From: Eshraghiella sp964441705 | Lineage (GTDB): Bacteria; Bacillota; Clostridia; Lachnospirales; Lachnospiraceae | NCBI GenBank assembly: GCA_964441705.1 | Contig: CAYTWF010000004.1 | Coordinates: 13,388-77,387 of the forward strand | DNA length: 64,000 nt | Reading direction: 5' to 3' | Shown here: positions 1-9,576 of the stretch, in pieces | How positions within the stretch are numbered: the stretch's first letter is position 1 | Layout: each line of letters starts with the position of its first letter | Made by a program: the position numbers and the translations under genes | The notes under the pieces: model-generated | What the model was told of the DNA's origin: nothing | Seen by the model: only the letters and a program-made list of their open reading frames with translations | The model's database searches: none

Positions 1-134
1 GGATTAACCATAGTCTCATAATGCTCTGTCTCAATTCCATTGACTATCTTAATTGCCCCAATTTCTATTATTCTGTCATTAACTGGACTAAGACCTGTAG
101 TCTCCAGGTCGATTGCTACATAGGTTCCGGTCAT
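1..134 (-). CDS. DEDDh-type 3'-5' exonuclease, N-terminal fragment (partial)
   Basis: The first 44 codons of a gene that runs off the left edge. The translation begins MTGTYVAIDLETTGLSPVND and continues RIIEIGAIKI, which is the ExoI motif of DnaQ/PolC-like exonucleases: D and E of DLETTG are metal ligands. It could be a PolC-type epsilon-like exonuclease or an ExoI-containing helicase such as DinG; the window is too short to decide. The start codon overlaps the nth stop in an ATGA arrangement, so it is probably translated in the same operon after nth. Confidence 0.75.
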   Translation of the reverse strand, partial: MTGTYVAIDLETTGLSPVNDRIIEIGAIKIVNGIETEHYETMVN

Positions 135-766
135 TTTCCTGCTCCTGTTCTGCACAAATCTCTCATAAAGCAGCTGTCACACTGAGGATTTCTTGCAAAG
201 CAAATGGTTCTTCCCAGCCTGATTATTTGTATATTATATAATATCCAATGGTCCTTTGGAATTATCTTATATAAATCCATCTCTATTTTAACAGGGTCCT
301 CCTCTTTGGTAAGTCCCAATTTATTAGAGATTCTTTTTACGTGAGTATCAACTACTATACTTGGTATATGATATATATTACCACGAATCACATTCGCTGT
401 TTTCCTCCCCACACCGCTAAGTGCAGTAAGGCTTTCTATGTCAGATGGAACCTCCCCGCCATGTCTTTCTAAAAGCTCTCCGGCACAGGCCTTAATATTT
501 CTGGCCTTGTTATGATAAAAGCCGGTCTGCCTGACATCCTCTTCAAGCTCCTTAATATCTGCGTCTGCAAAGTCCTGAAGACAGGTATACTTTTTAAACA
601 GCTTCTCTGTAACAATATTGACTCTTGCGTCAGTACACTGCGCACTGAGTATTGTTGCAAAAAGAAGCTGCCATGCACTGTCATGATTGAGATAACAGGT
701 AAGCTCAGTTGTATAATTTTCATCAAGACGCTGCGTAATCAGCAGCGCCCGTTCTTTTCTTGTCAT
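131..766 (-). CDS. nth: Endonuclease III (DNA glycosylase/AP lyase)
   Basis: Base-excision repair enzyme that removes oxidised pyrimidines and nicks the abasic site. The 211-residue length is normal for the family. The helix-hairpin-helix carries LSGVGRKTANV with the catalytic Lys at 122, and VVDTHV supplies the catalytic Asp at 140. The C-terminus has the iron-sulphur loop Cys189-x6-Cys196-x2-Cys199-x5-Cys205. The start is supported by AGAGGTGACC just upstream. It lies downstream of the YibE/F gene (60-bp gap) and overlaps the next gene by 4 bp. Nothing unusual. Confidence 0.95.
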   Translation of the reverse strand: MTRKERALLITQRLDENYTTELTCYLNHDSAWQLLFATILSAQCTDARVNIVTEKLFKKYTCLQDFADADIKELEEDVRQTGFYHNKARNIKACAGELLERHGGEVPSDIESLTALSGVGRKTANVIRGNIYHIPSIVVDTHVKRISNKLGLTKEEDPVKIEMDLYKIIPKDHWILYNIQIIRLGRTICFARNPQCDSCFMRDLCRTGAGK

Positions 767-826
767 AAGGTCACCTCTTAAGGCGAAGTTTACCTTATTT
801 CGTAATATTTATCAATAGAGATTACA

Positions 827-1951
827 TCATTTAGAGCGTTTAATTATTAACGCCGTTATAAAGGCCTGAATAGGAACTGTTAATATTACGCCAATAGTTC
901 CGCAAAGACCACTTAGAATGTCGATAATTATGGAATTATATCCCATAATCTGAAGATATGGCATTTCATAAGAATAAATTGTAAGAAAAACTCCTGTTGC
1001 CATTCCGGCATAAGCCAGAATAAGTGTATTTGACATGGTGCCCATCATATCATGGCCCACATGTATTCCTGACATAAATAATTCTTTTGCAGTAAGTCCC
1101 GCTGCCTTTTCGTGTATCTCATGCATTGCTGCCACCATGGATACGCTTACATCCATTACTGCTCCAAGAGATGATATAAGTATGCCTGCATACAGAATAT
1201 TTTTCACCTTAAGTCTGGTGCTGTTGGCAATATATACCATTGATTCCACATCATCCTGATTATAGCCTGTAAGCTTGGATGCATTGCCAATTATCATTGC
1301 AAGAACTCCCGAAACCAGTATTCCAAGCGTTGTTCCAATAATTGCACATAAGGTTTTCTGGGACCAGCCATTCAATATATATATGGAAGCTGTAAGAATC
1401 ACGATTGCAGTAAATACCGCTGCTATTATTCCATTCATTCCTGCGTATTGAAGAGGTATGTACATACAGATAATACACACAAAGGTAAACACAAGGGCAT
1501 ACAGTGCTGCTGCACCCTTTTTACCGCCAATTAGTATAAGACATACTGCAAAAATACCCAGCAGCACATATATCATCATTGTACGGTCATAATTGTATAC
1601 GGAGCCACCCAGCTCTCCAGTGTCTGTTTCGTTAAGCAGAGCAATAACCTTGGTTCCTTCTACACAAAAGGCTCCCCTTTGATATGTATTGGAATTACTA
1701 AGCTCACAGCTTTGTCCCTTATACCTGCCGCTGGTAATTTTTACTATTACCCTCTGAGTTCCCATATATGGCTGACCCTGTGAATTGTCCTCAGTTACTT
1801 CAATAACTTTGGCCTTTGCATATACATTGTTATTATCTGCCTTAATTGCTGCTCTTTTAATCGTAGAACTTCCGATGATGATTCCTGCAAGAATCACCAT
1901 CGGAAGTATTATACGGAGCATACGTTTTATAATTGTATTCCGCTTTTCCAT
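827..1951 (-). CDS. YibE/F-like multi-pass membrane protein
   Basis: A 374-residue protein with an N-terminal membrane anchor, an extracytoplasmic segment of about 100 residues (roughly 30-130) and then about seven hydrophobic helices, the layout of the YibE/F family (PF07907). The ISSLGAVMDVSVSMVAAMHE stretch followed by GHDMMGTMSNTLILAYAG is the conserved core as I know it. The open frame extends 20 codons further upstream, but the start at 1951 has AAGAGG 7 bases before it, and the longer reading would run into the preceding gene. It starts 1 base after the stop of the surface phosphoesterase, so the two are probably co-transcribed. The family's biochemical role is unknown to me. Confidence 0.85.
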   Translation of the reverse strand: MEKRNTIIKRMLRIILPMVILAGIIIGSSTIKRAAIKADNNNVYAKAKVIEVTEDNSQGQPYMGTQRVIVKITSGRYKGQSCELSNSNTYQRGAFCVEGTKVIALLNETDTGELGGSVYNYDRTMMIYVLLGIFAVCLILIGGKKGAAALYALVFTFVCIICMYIPLQYAGMNGIIAAVFTAIVILTASIYILNGWSQKTLCAIIGTTLGILVSGVLAMIIGNASKLTGYNQDDVESMVYIANSTRLKVKNILYAGILISSLGAVMDVSVSMVAAMHEIHEKAAGLTAKELFMSGIHVGHDMMGTMSNTLILAYAGMATGVFLTIYSYEMPYLQIMGYNSIIIDILSGLCGTIGVILTVPIQAFITALIIKRSK

Positions 1952-1952
1952 T

Positions 1953-4900
1953 TTAAACCTCTTTATTTCTGCGTCTGCAGCCTGCTCCGGCGGCCATACC
2001 TGCTGCCCCAAGCAATACTAATATCCACCACATACGGTTATTATCACCTGTTGCAATATCAAGCTTGTCACCTGCTGCTGGTTTGTCTGCAGGTGGGTTA
2101 GTGGCATTCTGTCCTGAGCCTGCTGACTTTGTTGTAAACGTATTTAAACCTGTCTTAACATAGCCTGTTTCTGAATTGGTAACTACTGCATACCAGGTAT
2201 ATTCTGTATCTGCTGTAAGCTTGTCTAGATTAATGGTTATTTTGTCAAGACCTCTGGTCTTATCAGTACCTGCCGTTCCAAGTACCTCGCCTCTGCTTAT
2301 GTATGCCGAAAAGCTGTCTGCCAGAATGCTCTGCTCATCTGTTGTAAAATCAACATCCAGAATCATTGCATCTATTCCTGTTCCGCTTGCTCCCTCAACA
2401 TTAAGCACCTCTACCTCAGTATCATAATAATTATAATCCTCAAAATATGGTGAATATGAATTCATATAAATCTTGTTGTCATCCAGGTCAAAGTACAGCA
2501 TTTTAACATACTCACTTCCGCCCTCAAAGCCTGACTGATAATCTGTACATATCTGGTATACCGTTCTGTCATTAATACCATCGTTGTTATCATCAAACAT
2601 TGCCGTCTCATATGATGAACCATGGTAATGTCCATTCAGTACCGCGAATACATTAGGATTTTTGGCTACAACATTTTCCTGAACCATTTTTCCAAAATAA
2701 TCAAGATATGTATTGTCACTTTCTTTTACATTGGTATATGTATGGAAGCAAAGGATTGCCTTTCTGTCACTGTATCTTGCAAGGACCTCGTTCATCCAGT
2801 CCAGCTCATTCTGACCAATATCCCAGCTCATATATACGATAATGAAATCCTGTCCGTTTTCACTGATAAGGTCATAATGTCCAAGATTGTTCTTATAGCT
2901 CTCACCATAGGTATCCTGTAAAGTAAAACGGTCCTCTCCAAAATATGTGGTGTATGAATCATACTCCTCTGAACCGCCTGCAACGTCGTGGTTACCTGCC
3001 AGAACACCATAAGGAATACCAGATTCATCCAATATTGTCATTGCTTCATCAGCGTTTTCCCATTCATACATCATATCGTAATCATCTACGATATCTCCAG
3101 TATGAATAATATACTTGATTCCAAGCTCTTCTGCATTGTCAACAATCCAGTTATTCATATTGAGGAAATGATACTGGAACTCCTCTGCATAATACTGTGT
3201 ATCAGTCTCCCATGCAAAAGCAAAGTCATAATCCTCCGGAACTGATGCTCCATCCCAGTTATCATTAACATTAACCACTCCGTCAGTTGCTGTATCCGTA
3301 TCCGGAAGTGCTGAATCTGCTGTACACTGTACAATAATGGTTGCTTTACCATCTGCCACGTGCTCTGCTGCCTTAAAGGAGGCTTCCTTAATTGAGCCAT
3401 TCTCATCAGCTGTTGCAACTGTATCCCAGCTTCCATCCACGGTATTAAGTACATACATTGTACTTGCATGTGTGCTGTCTGCATTAGAGGCCGTTCCGTC
3501 CCAGCTTGCAATAATTGTATCTGCAGCTTTGGTCTCACCCACATTAACAGTGTATGTTATATATGGAAGAATTCCGCTTGCAGTCTCTGTTGTTACCTTC
3601 GTTGTATCTATTGCCTCTGCCTTATAAAATGCTGCTGTGGTATCTGTTCCTGCATTAGTAAGTGACAGATAAAGTGATGCGCTGTCAGAGGTAATATCTG
3701 TTGCGCCTGCTTCATTCACTGCAATATCAATATTACTGATTGTAAATGTTACTGTTTTCTGATTCTCATTACCTGCATTATCTTTAGTTATTACGGATAA
3801 TGTATGCTCACCCTTGCCAAGCTCGTAAGCTGTTGTGGCATATGGTGCTGTTATGCTCTCTCCATCAAGGCTTACTGCTATATCTGCAACTGTGTTGCCA
3901 TCTGTAATCTGTGGATTAATAGTTATATTGCCTGCAAGCTCCTGACCATCCTCAATTCCCATAACAATTTCAGGTTCTGCATTATCTACAATAAAATTAA
4001 CTTCCTTTGTACTCGTTCCATTAGTTACCTTTAATACATGTGTACCGTCAGCTAACTCCTGTGTATCAAGCTCAGCGCCTACTGCTGTAACCTCTGCTGC
4101 AGGTATACTAAAGCTTACATCCATATGTGGACACCAGCCCGCTGAATCACCAATTGAATGAACAGCATCAAAGGCAAGGCTTAAATTGGTCTTATCCTTA
4201 GTATCATCTGCATCCGGTCCAATCGCTGTAGGATAATACACATTTCCGTTAATAAGTCTCATTGCAAGCTCGGATACTGTAAAGTCCTCACGATTATCAT
4301 TAGGTACCAGCAAATCCTCAACTGTTGCGCCCTTAGAGCCTGCCCAGAAGCGGAGGGTTATATCATAAGCACCTGTTTCCTGATTATATGTAAAATAGCT
4401 GTTATCTATTTTAATTGCCTGTCCATCAAGGGTACGATACTGCCATTTGATAATTGATGCAATAATCTCATTGTCTGTAGTTGTTACCGCATTATGGAAA
4501 TAGCTGTCTCTTCCTGTAGCCTCAAAGGTAAAATATGCTCCATCCTCCATTACAGGTGTTGTGTCATATTTCACTCCATCAATATATATTTCAGAGGCTG
4601 CATTAGTTCCACCATCATTGGCTGTAACTGTAATTGTACCGCTTACCTCTTCATTTTCACTGATATTGGTACGAATACCATCAACGTCATTAAGCTTGTC
4701 AATCTGAATGGTATACATTTCAGTTAATGAGCTGCGGTATCTGTTATCAGCACTTACGTAGAATTCTACATAATCATGTGAGAAAAGCTGGTCTGCCGGT
4801 ATTTTTACCTCGTACAGATTAGGCACTCTTCTTGTTGCCTCTGTGGAGCTGTACCAGCTTCCTTCGCCATCAAAACGATAATAGGTGGTGATTCCTGTTC

Positions 4901-6362
4901 TTGGTAATCCTGCAGATACCTCATAATGGAAATTAACTCTTATATCCTCACCCTGCATTACTGATTCCGGAACGCTTTCGCCATCTGCAAGTCTGATTGT
5001 CATGCTTGAGCCATCATCCTTAAGATACGCATACTGTGTCGGGTCAACTACTCCCATTGTAGAAGTAACCTGTCTGCCAAGAACCAGCATTTCAGGTCCT
5101 TCAGGATTAACCTGAAGTGTAACTGACTTATTGTTCTTACAATCTGTTGTACCATCCCAGCTGTAGCTTGAAACTAAGGTTCTTGAGTCTGCGCCCAACT
5201 TATACAGCTGAAATGAACGATTGGTATTACCAAGTCCATTCTGGTTGGTAAACATATATACTGCAACATCATCTGATATATTATATGTACTTCTAAAATC
5301 TGCTTCTGTTGGAAAGCTTGTAGCCTCTGTAAGATAGCTTTCTCTATAGCACCACAAAACTGCTGTCTGTCCTGCCTTAAGAATAGAATTGTCAGACGAA
5401 CCTACATGACCTGCTGCACTCTCATCATATGTATAAAGTGTGAGAGGCTTAACCTGACCCTCCTTGATTACATATGCAAGCTGATAATCTGTATTAAGGT
5501 CAACTGCATGGTCTGTTGTATTAATAATTTCAAGGCATTCCATGTAATCATCACCGGTTCCATATGCGCTTGCTCTGTCAATATCATTAGGACGCACTTC
5601 GGTTATGAAAACTCCCTTTGTAGAGCTTTCATCCGTTACCTTTGCCTGACCAAGTCCATTAAGCTGCCCTGAATATGCGATTCCGGCAGATGGAAGTGTA
5701 AGATTACGATATACCTCCATTTCATTGCCCAAATCAGGTATTTTAAGCTCTACAGACAATCCGTCTGCTGTATTAACTGCTGTAACAGCTTTGAATGTAG
5801 AAATTGCAGCACCATCGCTTTTGGTCTTAAGTGAAAATACTGCTCCATCTGCTGACCAGCCTCCACCTGCTGCTCCTGTAACACCCTTAAGGATTCTAAC
5901 TCCATCAGCTATATCAAGCTCTTCTCTTAATTCTGCCTCTGTTGGAAGTGTTATTCCAAGGTCACCTCTGCTGTTCCAGATAATAAAGGTCTCTCCGGCA
6001 TTAATTGTTATATCACTGCTGCCTGCCATATCAGTAAAATTAATCACCTTGCTTCCATAATATACATCATACATGGAATTCAGGCTCACAGCCTCATCAT
6101 AGGTACTGGTTATTTCGATAAATTCCATAACATCATTATCGCCTGATGCATATGTCTTGATTGGTAGATAATTTGAATTTTGTTTACTTCTGTTAACATC
6201 ATTCTGGTATATTTCTGTAAGCCACAAGCCTTCATCATTGAAGGTATAGCTATTTGACTGTGGTGCTGTTTCCACTGCTGATATCGGCGTAGCACCTGCA
6301 CCAATGGTACTTAATGCCATAACAGCAAGCATTACCCCTGCAATTAACTGTCTTTTTCTCAT
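1953..6362 (-). CDS. Large cell-surface metallophosphoesterase with lamin-tail-like domains
   Basis: A 1469-residue exported protein. Residues 1-29 form a signal peptide ending near PISAVETA. Two related segments (about 44-160 and 250-380; GLWLTEIYQND and GVFITEVRPND, each followed by a D-x-M-E-x-x-E/L-I-x-T/N stretch) look like lamin-tail (LTD) domains. Bacterial Ig-like segments follow around 790-880. The calcineurin-type phosphoesterase domain lies at about 1060-1290, with HTGDIVDD, GNHDV and NGHYHG metal-binding motifs. A fibronectin-like segment precedes the end, which has ATGD, a hydrophobic helix and RRRNKEV, resembling a cell-wall sorting or membrane-retention tail. The catalytic motifs make phosphoesterase activity likely; the substrate (nucleotide, phytate-like or phospholipid) cannot be read from sequence. 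AAAGGA precedes the start. Confidence 0.85.
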   Translation of the reverse strand: MRKRQLIAGVMLAVMALSTIGAGATPISAVETAPQSNSYTFNDEGLWLTEIYQNDVNRSKQNSNYLPIKTYASGDNDVMEFIEITSTYDEAVSLNSMYDVYYGSKVINFTDMAGSSDITINAGETFIIWNSRGDLGITLPTEAELREELDIADGVRILKGVTGAAGGGWSADGAVFSLKTKSDGAAISTFKAVTAVNTADGLSVELKIPDLGNEMEVYRNLTLPSAGIAYSGQLNGLGQAKVTDESSTKGVFITEVRPNDIDRASAYGTGDDYMECLEIINTTDHAVDLNTDYQLAYVIKEGQVKPLTLYTYDESAAGHVGSSDNSILKAGQTAVLWCYRESYLTEATSFPTEADFRSTYNISDDVAVYMFTNQNGLGNTNRSFQLYKLGADSRTLVSSYSWDGTTDCKNNKSVTLQVNPEGPEMLVLGRQVTSTMGVVDPTQYAYLKDDGSSMTIRLADGESVPESVMQGEDIRVNFHYEVSAGLPRTGITTYYRFDGEGSWYSSTEATRRVPNLYEVKIPADQLFSHDYVEFYVSADNRYRSSLTEMYTIQIDKLNDVDGIRTNISENEEVSGTITVTANDGGTNAASEIYIDGVKYDTTPVMEDGAYFTFEATGRDSYFHNAVTTTDNEIIASIIKWQYRTLDGQAIKIDNSYFTYNQETGAYDITLRFWAGSKGATVEDLLVPNDNREDFTVSELAMRLINGNVYYPTAIGPDADDTKDKTNLSLAFDAVHSIGDSAGWCPHMDVSFSIPAAEVTAVGAELDTQELADGTHVLKVTNGTSTKEVNFIVDNAEPEIVMGIEDGQELAGNITINPQITDGNTVADIAVSLDGESITAPYATTAYELGKGEHTLSVITKDNAGNENQKTVTFTISNIDIAVNEAGATDITSDSASLYLSLTNAGTDTTAAFYKAEAIDTTKVTTETASGILPYITYTVNVGETKAADTIIASWDGTASNADSTHASTMYVLNTVDGSWDTVATADENGSIKEASFKAAEHVADGKATIIVQCTADSALPDTDTATDGVVNVNDNWDGASVPEDYDFAFAWETDTQYYAEEFQYHFLNMNNWIVDNAEELGIKYIIHTGDIVDDYDMMYEWENADEAMTILDESGIPYGVLAGNHDVAGGSEEYDSYTTYFGEDRFTLQDTYGESYKNNLGHYDLISENGQDFIIVYMSWDIGQNELDWMNEVLARYSDRKAILCFHTYTNVKESDNTYLDYFGKMVQENVVAKNPNVFAVLNGHYHGSSYETAMFDDNNDGINDRTVYQICTDYQSGFEGGSEYVKMLYFDLDDNKIYMNSYSPYFEDYNYYDTEVEVLNVEGASGTGIDAMILDVDFTTDEQSILADSFSAYISRGEVLGTAGTDKTRGLDKITINLDKLTADTEYTWYAVVTNSETGYVKTGLNTFTTKSAGSGQNATNPPADKPAAGDKLDIATGDNNRMWWILVLLGAAGMAAGAGCRRRNKEV

Positions 6363-6471
6363 TTTCTTTTCCTTTCACAATCTTAATTGTTTTACAATCT
6401 AATAATAGGGGCGTAAGCTAAAATACAAATCAAGCCGCAGTAAATTAAAGGTAAAATTTAGGTATATTTTA

Positions 6472-6975
6472 TTGGAAAAGTTCTTGCAGTTAATGACAAT
6501 TAATAGTAAGATTCAACGTATGAATGATAAAATAACACTTAAAACATTATTAAAAAACAACGATACTGAAGCTGAGCTCTATGTTATTGGCCTGTTTGTT
6601 GCACTCCTGTGTGCATTTCTCAGTGTAATACTTCTGCTGTTAAAGGCATATACTCCAATAGACCTGCTTAGCTTCTGCTTTTTCAAACAGGTATTTCACA
6701 TATACTGTCCTGGCTGCGGAGGAACACATGCGCTGTTCTACCTGCTTACAGGCCACCCACTGTTAAGTCTGTACTGTAATGCATTTGTAACCTATGCAGT
6801 TATTTTTGGTGCTGTTTTTTACATAAGCCAGACACTGAGATACATAACTCACGGAAAAGTCAAGGGTATTAAGTTTCGTAAGCTGTACATAGTTATTGGA
6901 ATAATACTGCTTACAGTTAATTTCCTTGTAAAGAATATTGTTCTTCTGGTATTCCATATTGCAATGATTCCATGA
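6472..6975 (+). CDS. DUF2752 family membrane protein
   Basis: About 150-167 residues with three hydrophobic helices. The conserved CPGCGGTHALFYLLTGH motif between helices 1 and 2 is the signature of DUF2752 (normally CPGCGxTRA). The start is uncertain: a TTG at 6472 gives the longest reading, and ATGs at 6493 and 6520 are alternatives. GGAAAAG at 6474-6480 would suit the ATG at 6493 somewhat loosely. Function unknown. It is read divergently from the surface phosphoesterase and upstream of another small membrane protein gene. Confidence 0.75.
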   Translation: MEKFLQLMTINSKIQRMNDKITLKTLLKNNDTEAELYVIGLFVALLCAFLSVILLLLKAYTPIDLLSFCFFKQVFHIYCPGCGGTHALFYLLTGHPLLSLYCNAFVTYAVIFGAVFYISQTLRYITHGKVKGIKFRKLYIVIGIILLTVNFLVKNIVLLVFHIAMIP

Positions 6976-6990
6976 TTTTCCAGACTTTCA

Positions 6991-7019
6991 TTGACTTTTG
7001 CACATGTATTGCATATAAT
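6991..7019 (+). promoter_or_regulatory. Sigma-A type promoter of the DUF4190 gene
   Basis: TTGACT at 6991-6996, 17-bp spacer, TATAAT at 7014-7019; the AGGAGGG ribosome site and ATG follow about 35 bp downstream. Confidence 0.75.
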
Positions 7020-7055
7020 TAACACGAAAAATATAAAACTCAGGAGGGATTAGTA

Positions 7056-7496
7056 ATGGATAACGGTAATAATAATTACAACAACTATACATACAATCCA
7101 GAACCAAATCAGCAGCCTAATTACAACCAGAACTATAACTACAATATGCCACAGAACACACCTGATGCACCTAAGGGCAAGGCAATTGCCGCAATGGTAT
7201 GTGGTATTCTTTCAATCGTTATGTGCTGGTGCTATGGTATTGTTGGTATTGCACTTGCAATCGTAGCTTTAGTTCTTCAGGGCAGCTACAAGAAGAGCAA
7301 CGGCGGTAAGCATATCGGATTTTCACAGGCAGGCTTTATCTGTGGACTTATCGGTATTATTTTATCATCACTCTGCCTTATCTATGTGATTATTGCATTT
7401 GCAATTGTAGGTTCATTAGTTACATCACCGGATTTCTGGAATTCAATGAGCAGTATAGAATACAATATGTCTTATACTACAATGATTCTTCGTTAA
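7056..7496 (+). CDS. DUF4190-type small membrane protein with Asn/Gln/Tyr-rich N-terminus
   Basis: 146 residues. Residues 1-40 are a low-complexity N/Q/Y/P-rich cytoplasmic or surface tail. Residues 43-75 (AAMVCGILSIVMCWCYGIVG) and 95-125 form two hydrophobic hairpins separated by a GKHIGFSQAGFICG stretch, the pattern of DUF4190 proteins in Firmicutes. AGGAGGG precedes the ATG, and a consensus promoter lies upstream. It is a single-gene unit closed by a strong terminator. Function unknown; such proteins are often abundant envelope components, but that is inference. Confidence 0.85.
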   Translation: MDNGNNNYNNYTYNPEPNQQPNYNQNYNYNMPQNTPDAPKGKAIAAMVCGILSIVMCWCYGIVGIALAIVALVLQGSYKKSNGGKHIGFSQAGFICGLIGIILSSLCLIYVIIAFAIVGSLVTSPDFWNSMSSIEYNMSYTTMILR

Positions 7497-7510
7497 TTAC
7501 GTACATTAAA

Positions 7511-7560
7511 GCAAAAAGCTTTTGCATCAGCAGTTATCTGCGTTGCAAAAGCTTTTTTTG
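7511..7560 (+). terminator. Rho-independent terminator after the DUF4190 gene
   Basis: AAAAGCTTTTGCA pairs with TGCAAAAGCTTTT across a 17-base loop and runs into a T tract. Confidence 0.85.
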
Positions 7561-7578
7561 ATTCATTGCATAAAAATA

Positions 7579-7649
7579 AGCGGGTGATGGGAATCGAACC
7601 CACGTATCTAGCTTGGAAGGCTAGTGTTCTACCATTGAACTACACCCGC
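7579..7649 (-). tRNA. tRNA-Gly (anticodon UCC)
   Basis: The minus strand folds into a full cloverleaf: acceptor GCGGGTG/CACCCGC, D arm with AATGGTA, anticodon stem CTAGC/GCTAG with loop CTTCCAA (anticodon TCC, Gly), a 4-base variable loop, and TTCGATT in the T loop. The discriminator base is U, as usual for bacterial tRNA-Gly. CCA is not encoded. Confidence 0.97.
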
Positions 7650-7696
7650 ATCAATCTATAGGATTATGTCTTAACGACGTGTTATATAATATCACA

Positions 7697-7738
7697 GAGA
7701 GCAGTTTTTTGCAAGATGAAAATCAAAAAACCGCTCTC
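7697..7738. terminator. Long inverted repeat after the beta-propeller gene
   Basis: GAGAGCGGTTTTTTG and CAAAAAACTGCTCTC (minus strand) form a stem of about 15 bp with one mismatch just after the stop codon at 7747. There is no T run beyond the stem, so it may be a processing or stability element rather than an intrinsic terminator. Confidence 0.5.
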
Positions 7739-7746
7739 CTAATCAT

Positions 7747-9549
7747 TTAATCTAAAGCTATTGTCTGGTTATTTTTTCCTTCTGTATCTGTTACATATAC
7801 GTAACTGCCAATATATACAGACATCATCATACCCTTTGTATTACCATCAATCTGACCAAGGCAGGTAAATCCATCCTCCGAATATTTATAAAGAGCGTAC
7901 ATATTTTTCGCTGGCTGGTCCTCATAGGAAAATATCATATATGGAAATCCTACAATTGACTTATCTCTATCAAGCATAATGTATTCCGGGTTATCCTCCC
8001 ATGGAAGTCCTATATAGCTGTCAGGATAGTCTATGGCAGTTGAGTCAATAGTCTTCGGGTCTGTACTGCCTGATATGGAATACATATTAAGCTTAAGTCC
8101 GCTAACCACTCCATTGGTATCAGCCTCAAGTCCTATTCCCAGTAAAAGTCCATCCGTCCACTGGGTCAGATACTCTGAATATCCGGTTATCTCAAGCTGC
8201 CCAATAAGCTTTGGCTCTGCAGGGTCTGACACATCTATTTTGAATAATGGGTCAGTATTAAGAAATGTAACTATATATGCTGTATCATCAATATAATTAA
8301 CAGATTTAATCTGCTCTCCCGGAGCGATTCCATCCAGCTGTCCTGCAGGCTTCAATGAATTATCATATATATATATTCCTGAATAGCGTTCAAGTGCTTC
8401 ATAGGACTGAACATCTCCCTGAATAGATATTTTATATGGATTCACTGTGGTTGCAATTCTCAAATAACCATCCTTTTCATTAAAGGCATATCTTCCATCA
8501 ACTGAACCTGGAACATGGACTGTTCCGGTAGCTGCAAAATTAATCTTGTTATATGCTATTCTTGTTATCTCAGTTGTATTGTAATATTCACCCTCCTGAT
8601 TATCATCCGCAATATCCCAGGAATACATATATATATATTTCTGAGACACATAATAATTATCGCCATTTCCAAGGAGCACAAGCTGATTATGCTCCTCCTG
8701 CGGTCTGGTAATATTCTGAGCAGATATAACAGTCTGGTCCGCACCATCATTATTGTCTGAAAAAATATAACTTTCCTGTACAACACATTCTCCATTAACC
8801 TGAGCAATATAGGTTTCGTAATCATCCTTTTTAATATCACTGTCATATACGCTATATTCACTGAATACATAGAGATAATCATCTTTTATTCTGGAGGAGC
8901 CATATACTCCTGACTGGGTTACCTGACTGGTCATTGTAATATCTGACAGATTACTGATGTCATAATAACTGGCTGTTGTCTGTAAAGGTGTGGAGCTTAC
9001 AACAATAAGCAGCTGCTTATCCGACATAAGATATATGCCATTAACCTCCCAGCGATCCTTAATTACAATTGTATTAATCTGATTCATTACGCCATCTGAT
9101 GCATCATATACAATTATCTCATTCCTGAAATCATTAATAGCGTATATCTGGTGTCCATCAGTCTGAATCTTATTAATTTCATCAATTCCATCAACCTGTG
9201 TATTGGTCTCTGAAAATTCCTCTGTTCCGCCATTTTCCTCTGCTCCCCACGCCAGGTCTTCGCTCTTGTTGTCAACGGAGCTGATTATTCTGTCATATAC
9301 CGTTGAATACTTATCATCTGCTGTCATATGGTTGCCAACAGGTCTGCTGTTTAGCAATATTATGCATAATATCACTCCTGCGGCAATAGCTGCTGCCCCT
9401 CCGGTAAAAGCAAATATTCTGCCAGTTTTTCTCTTATGTCTGCCATCCGTTGTATTATCCAGCATTTTTCTGATATTATCAGGCTGTAAGCTGTTCGGTA
9501 TCTCCAAAGAATCCTTTTCAATCAGCTCTCTAATCTTCATATCATCCAT
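7747..9549 (-). CDS. Membrane-anchored beta-propeller protein, probable partner of the ECF sigma factor
   Basis: 600 residues: a short charged cytoplasmic N-terminus (1-42), one membrane helix (about 45-67, FAFTGGAAAIAAGVILCIIL) and a large extracytoplasmic part. The segment TNTQVDGIDEINKIQTDGH is the typical entry of the PF09826 beta-propeller family. It starts 27 bp after the sigma-factor gene and so is almost certainly in the same operon. The topology (cytoplasmic tail, one TM, sensory ectodomain) is that of an anti-sigma factor, with the propeller as the likely sensor; the tail resembles no anti-sigma domain I can name. GGAAAGGATG lies upstream of the start. Confidence 0.8.
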   Translation of the reverse strand: MDDMKIRELIEKDSLEIPNSLQPDNIRKMLDNTTDGRHKRKTGRIFAFTGGAAAIAAGVILCIILLNSRPVGNHMTADDKYSTVYDRIISSVDNKSEDLAWGAEENGGTEEFSETNTQVDGIDEINKIQTDGHQIYAINDFRNEIIVYDASDGVMNQINTIVIKDRWEVNGIYLMSDKQLLIVVSSTPLQTTASYYDISNLSDITMTSQVTQSGVYGSSRIKDDYLYVFSEYSVYDSDIKKDDYETYIAQVNGECVVQESYIFSDNNDGADQTVISAQNITRPQEEHNQLVLLGNGDNYYVSQKYIYMYSWDIADDNQEGEYYNTTEITRIAYNKINFAATGTVHVPGSVDGRYAFNEKDGYLRIATTVNPYKISIQGDVQSYEALERYSGIYIYDNSLKPAGQLDGIAPGEQIKSVNYIDDTAYIVTFLNTDPLFKIDVSDPAEPKLIGQLEITGYSEYLTQWTDGLLLGIGLEADTNGVVSGLKLNMYSISGSTDPKTIDSTAIDYPDSYIGLPWEDNPEYIMLDRDKSIVGFPYMIFSYEDQPAKNMYALYKYSEDGFTCLGQIDGNTKGMMMSVYIGSYVYVTDTEGKNNQTIALD

Positions 9550-9576
9550 ATATATACATCCTTTCCATTTCCACCA

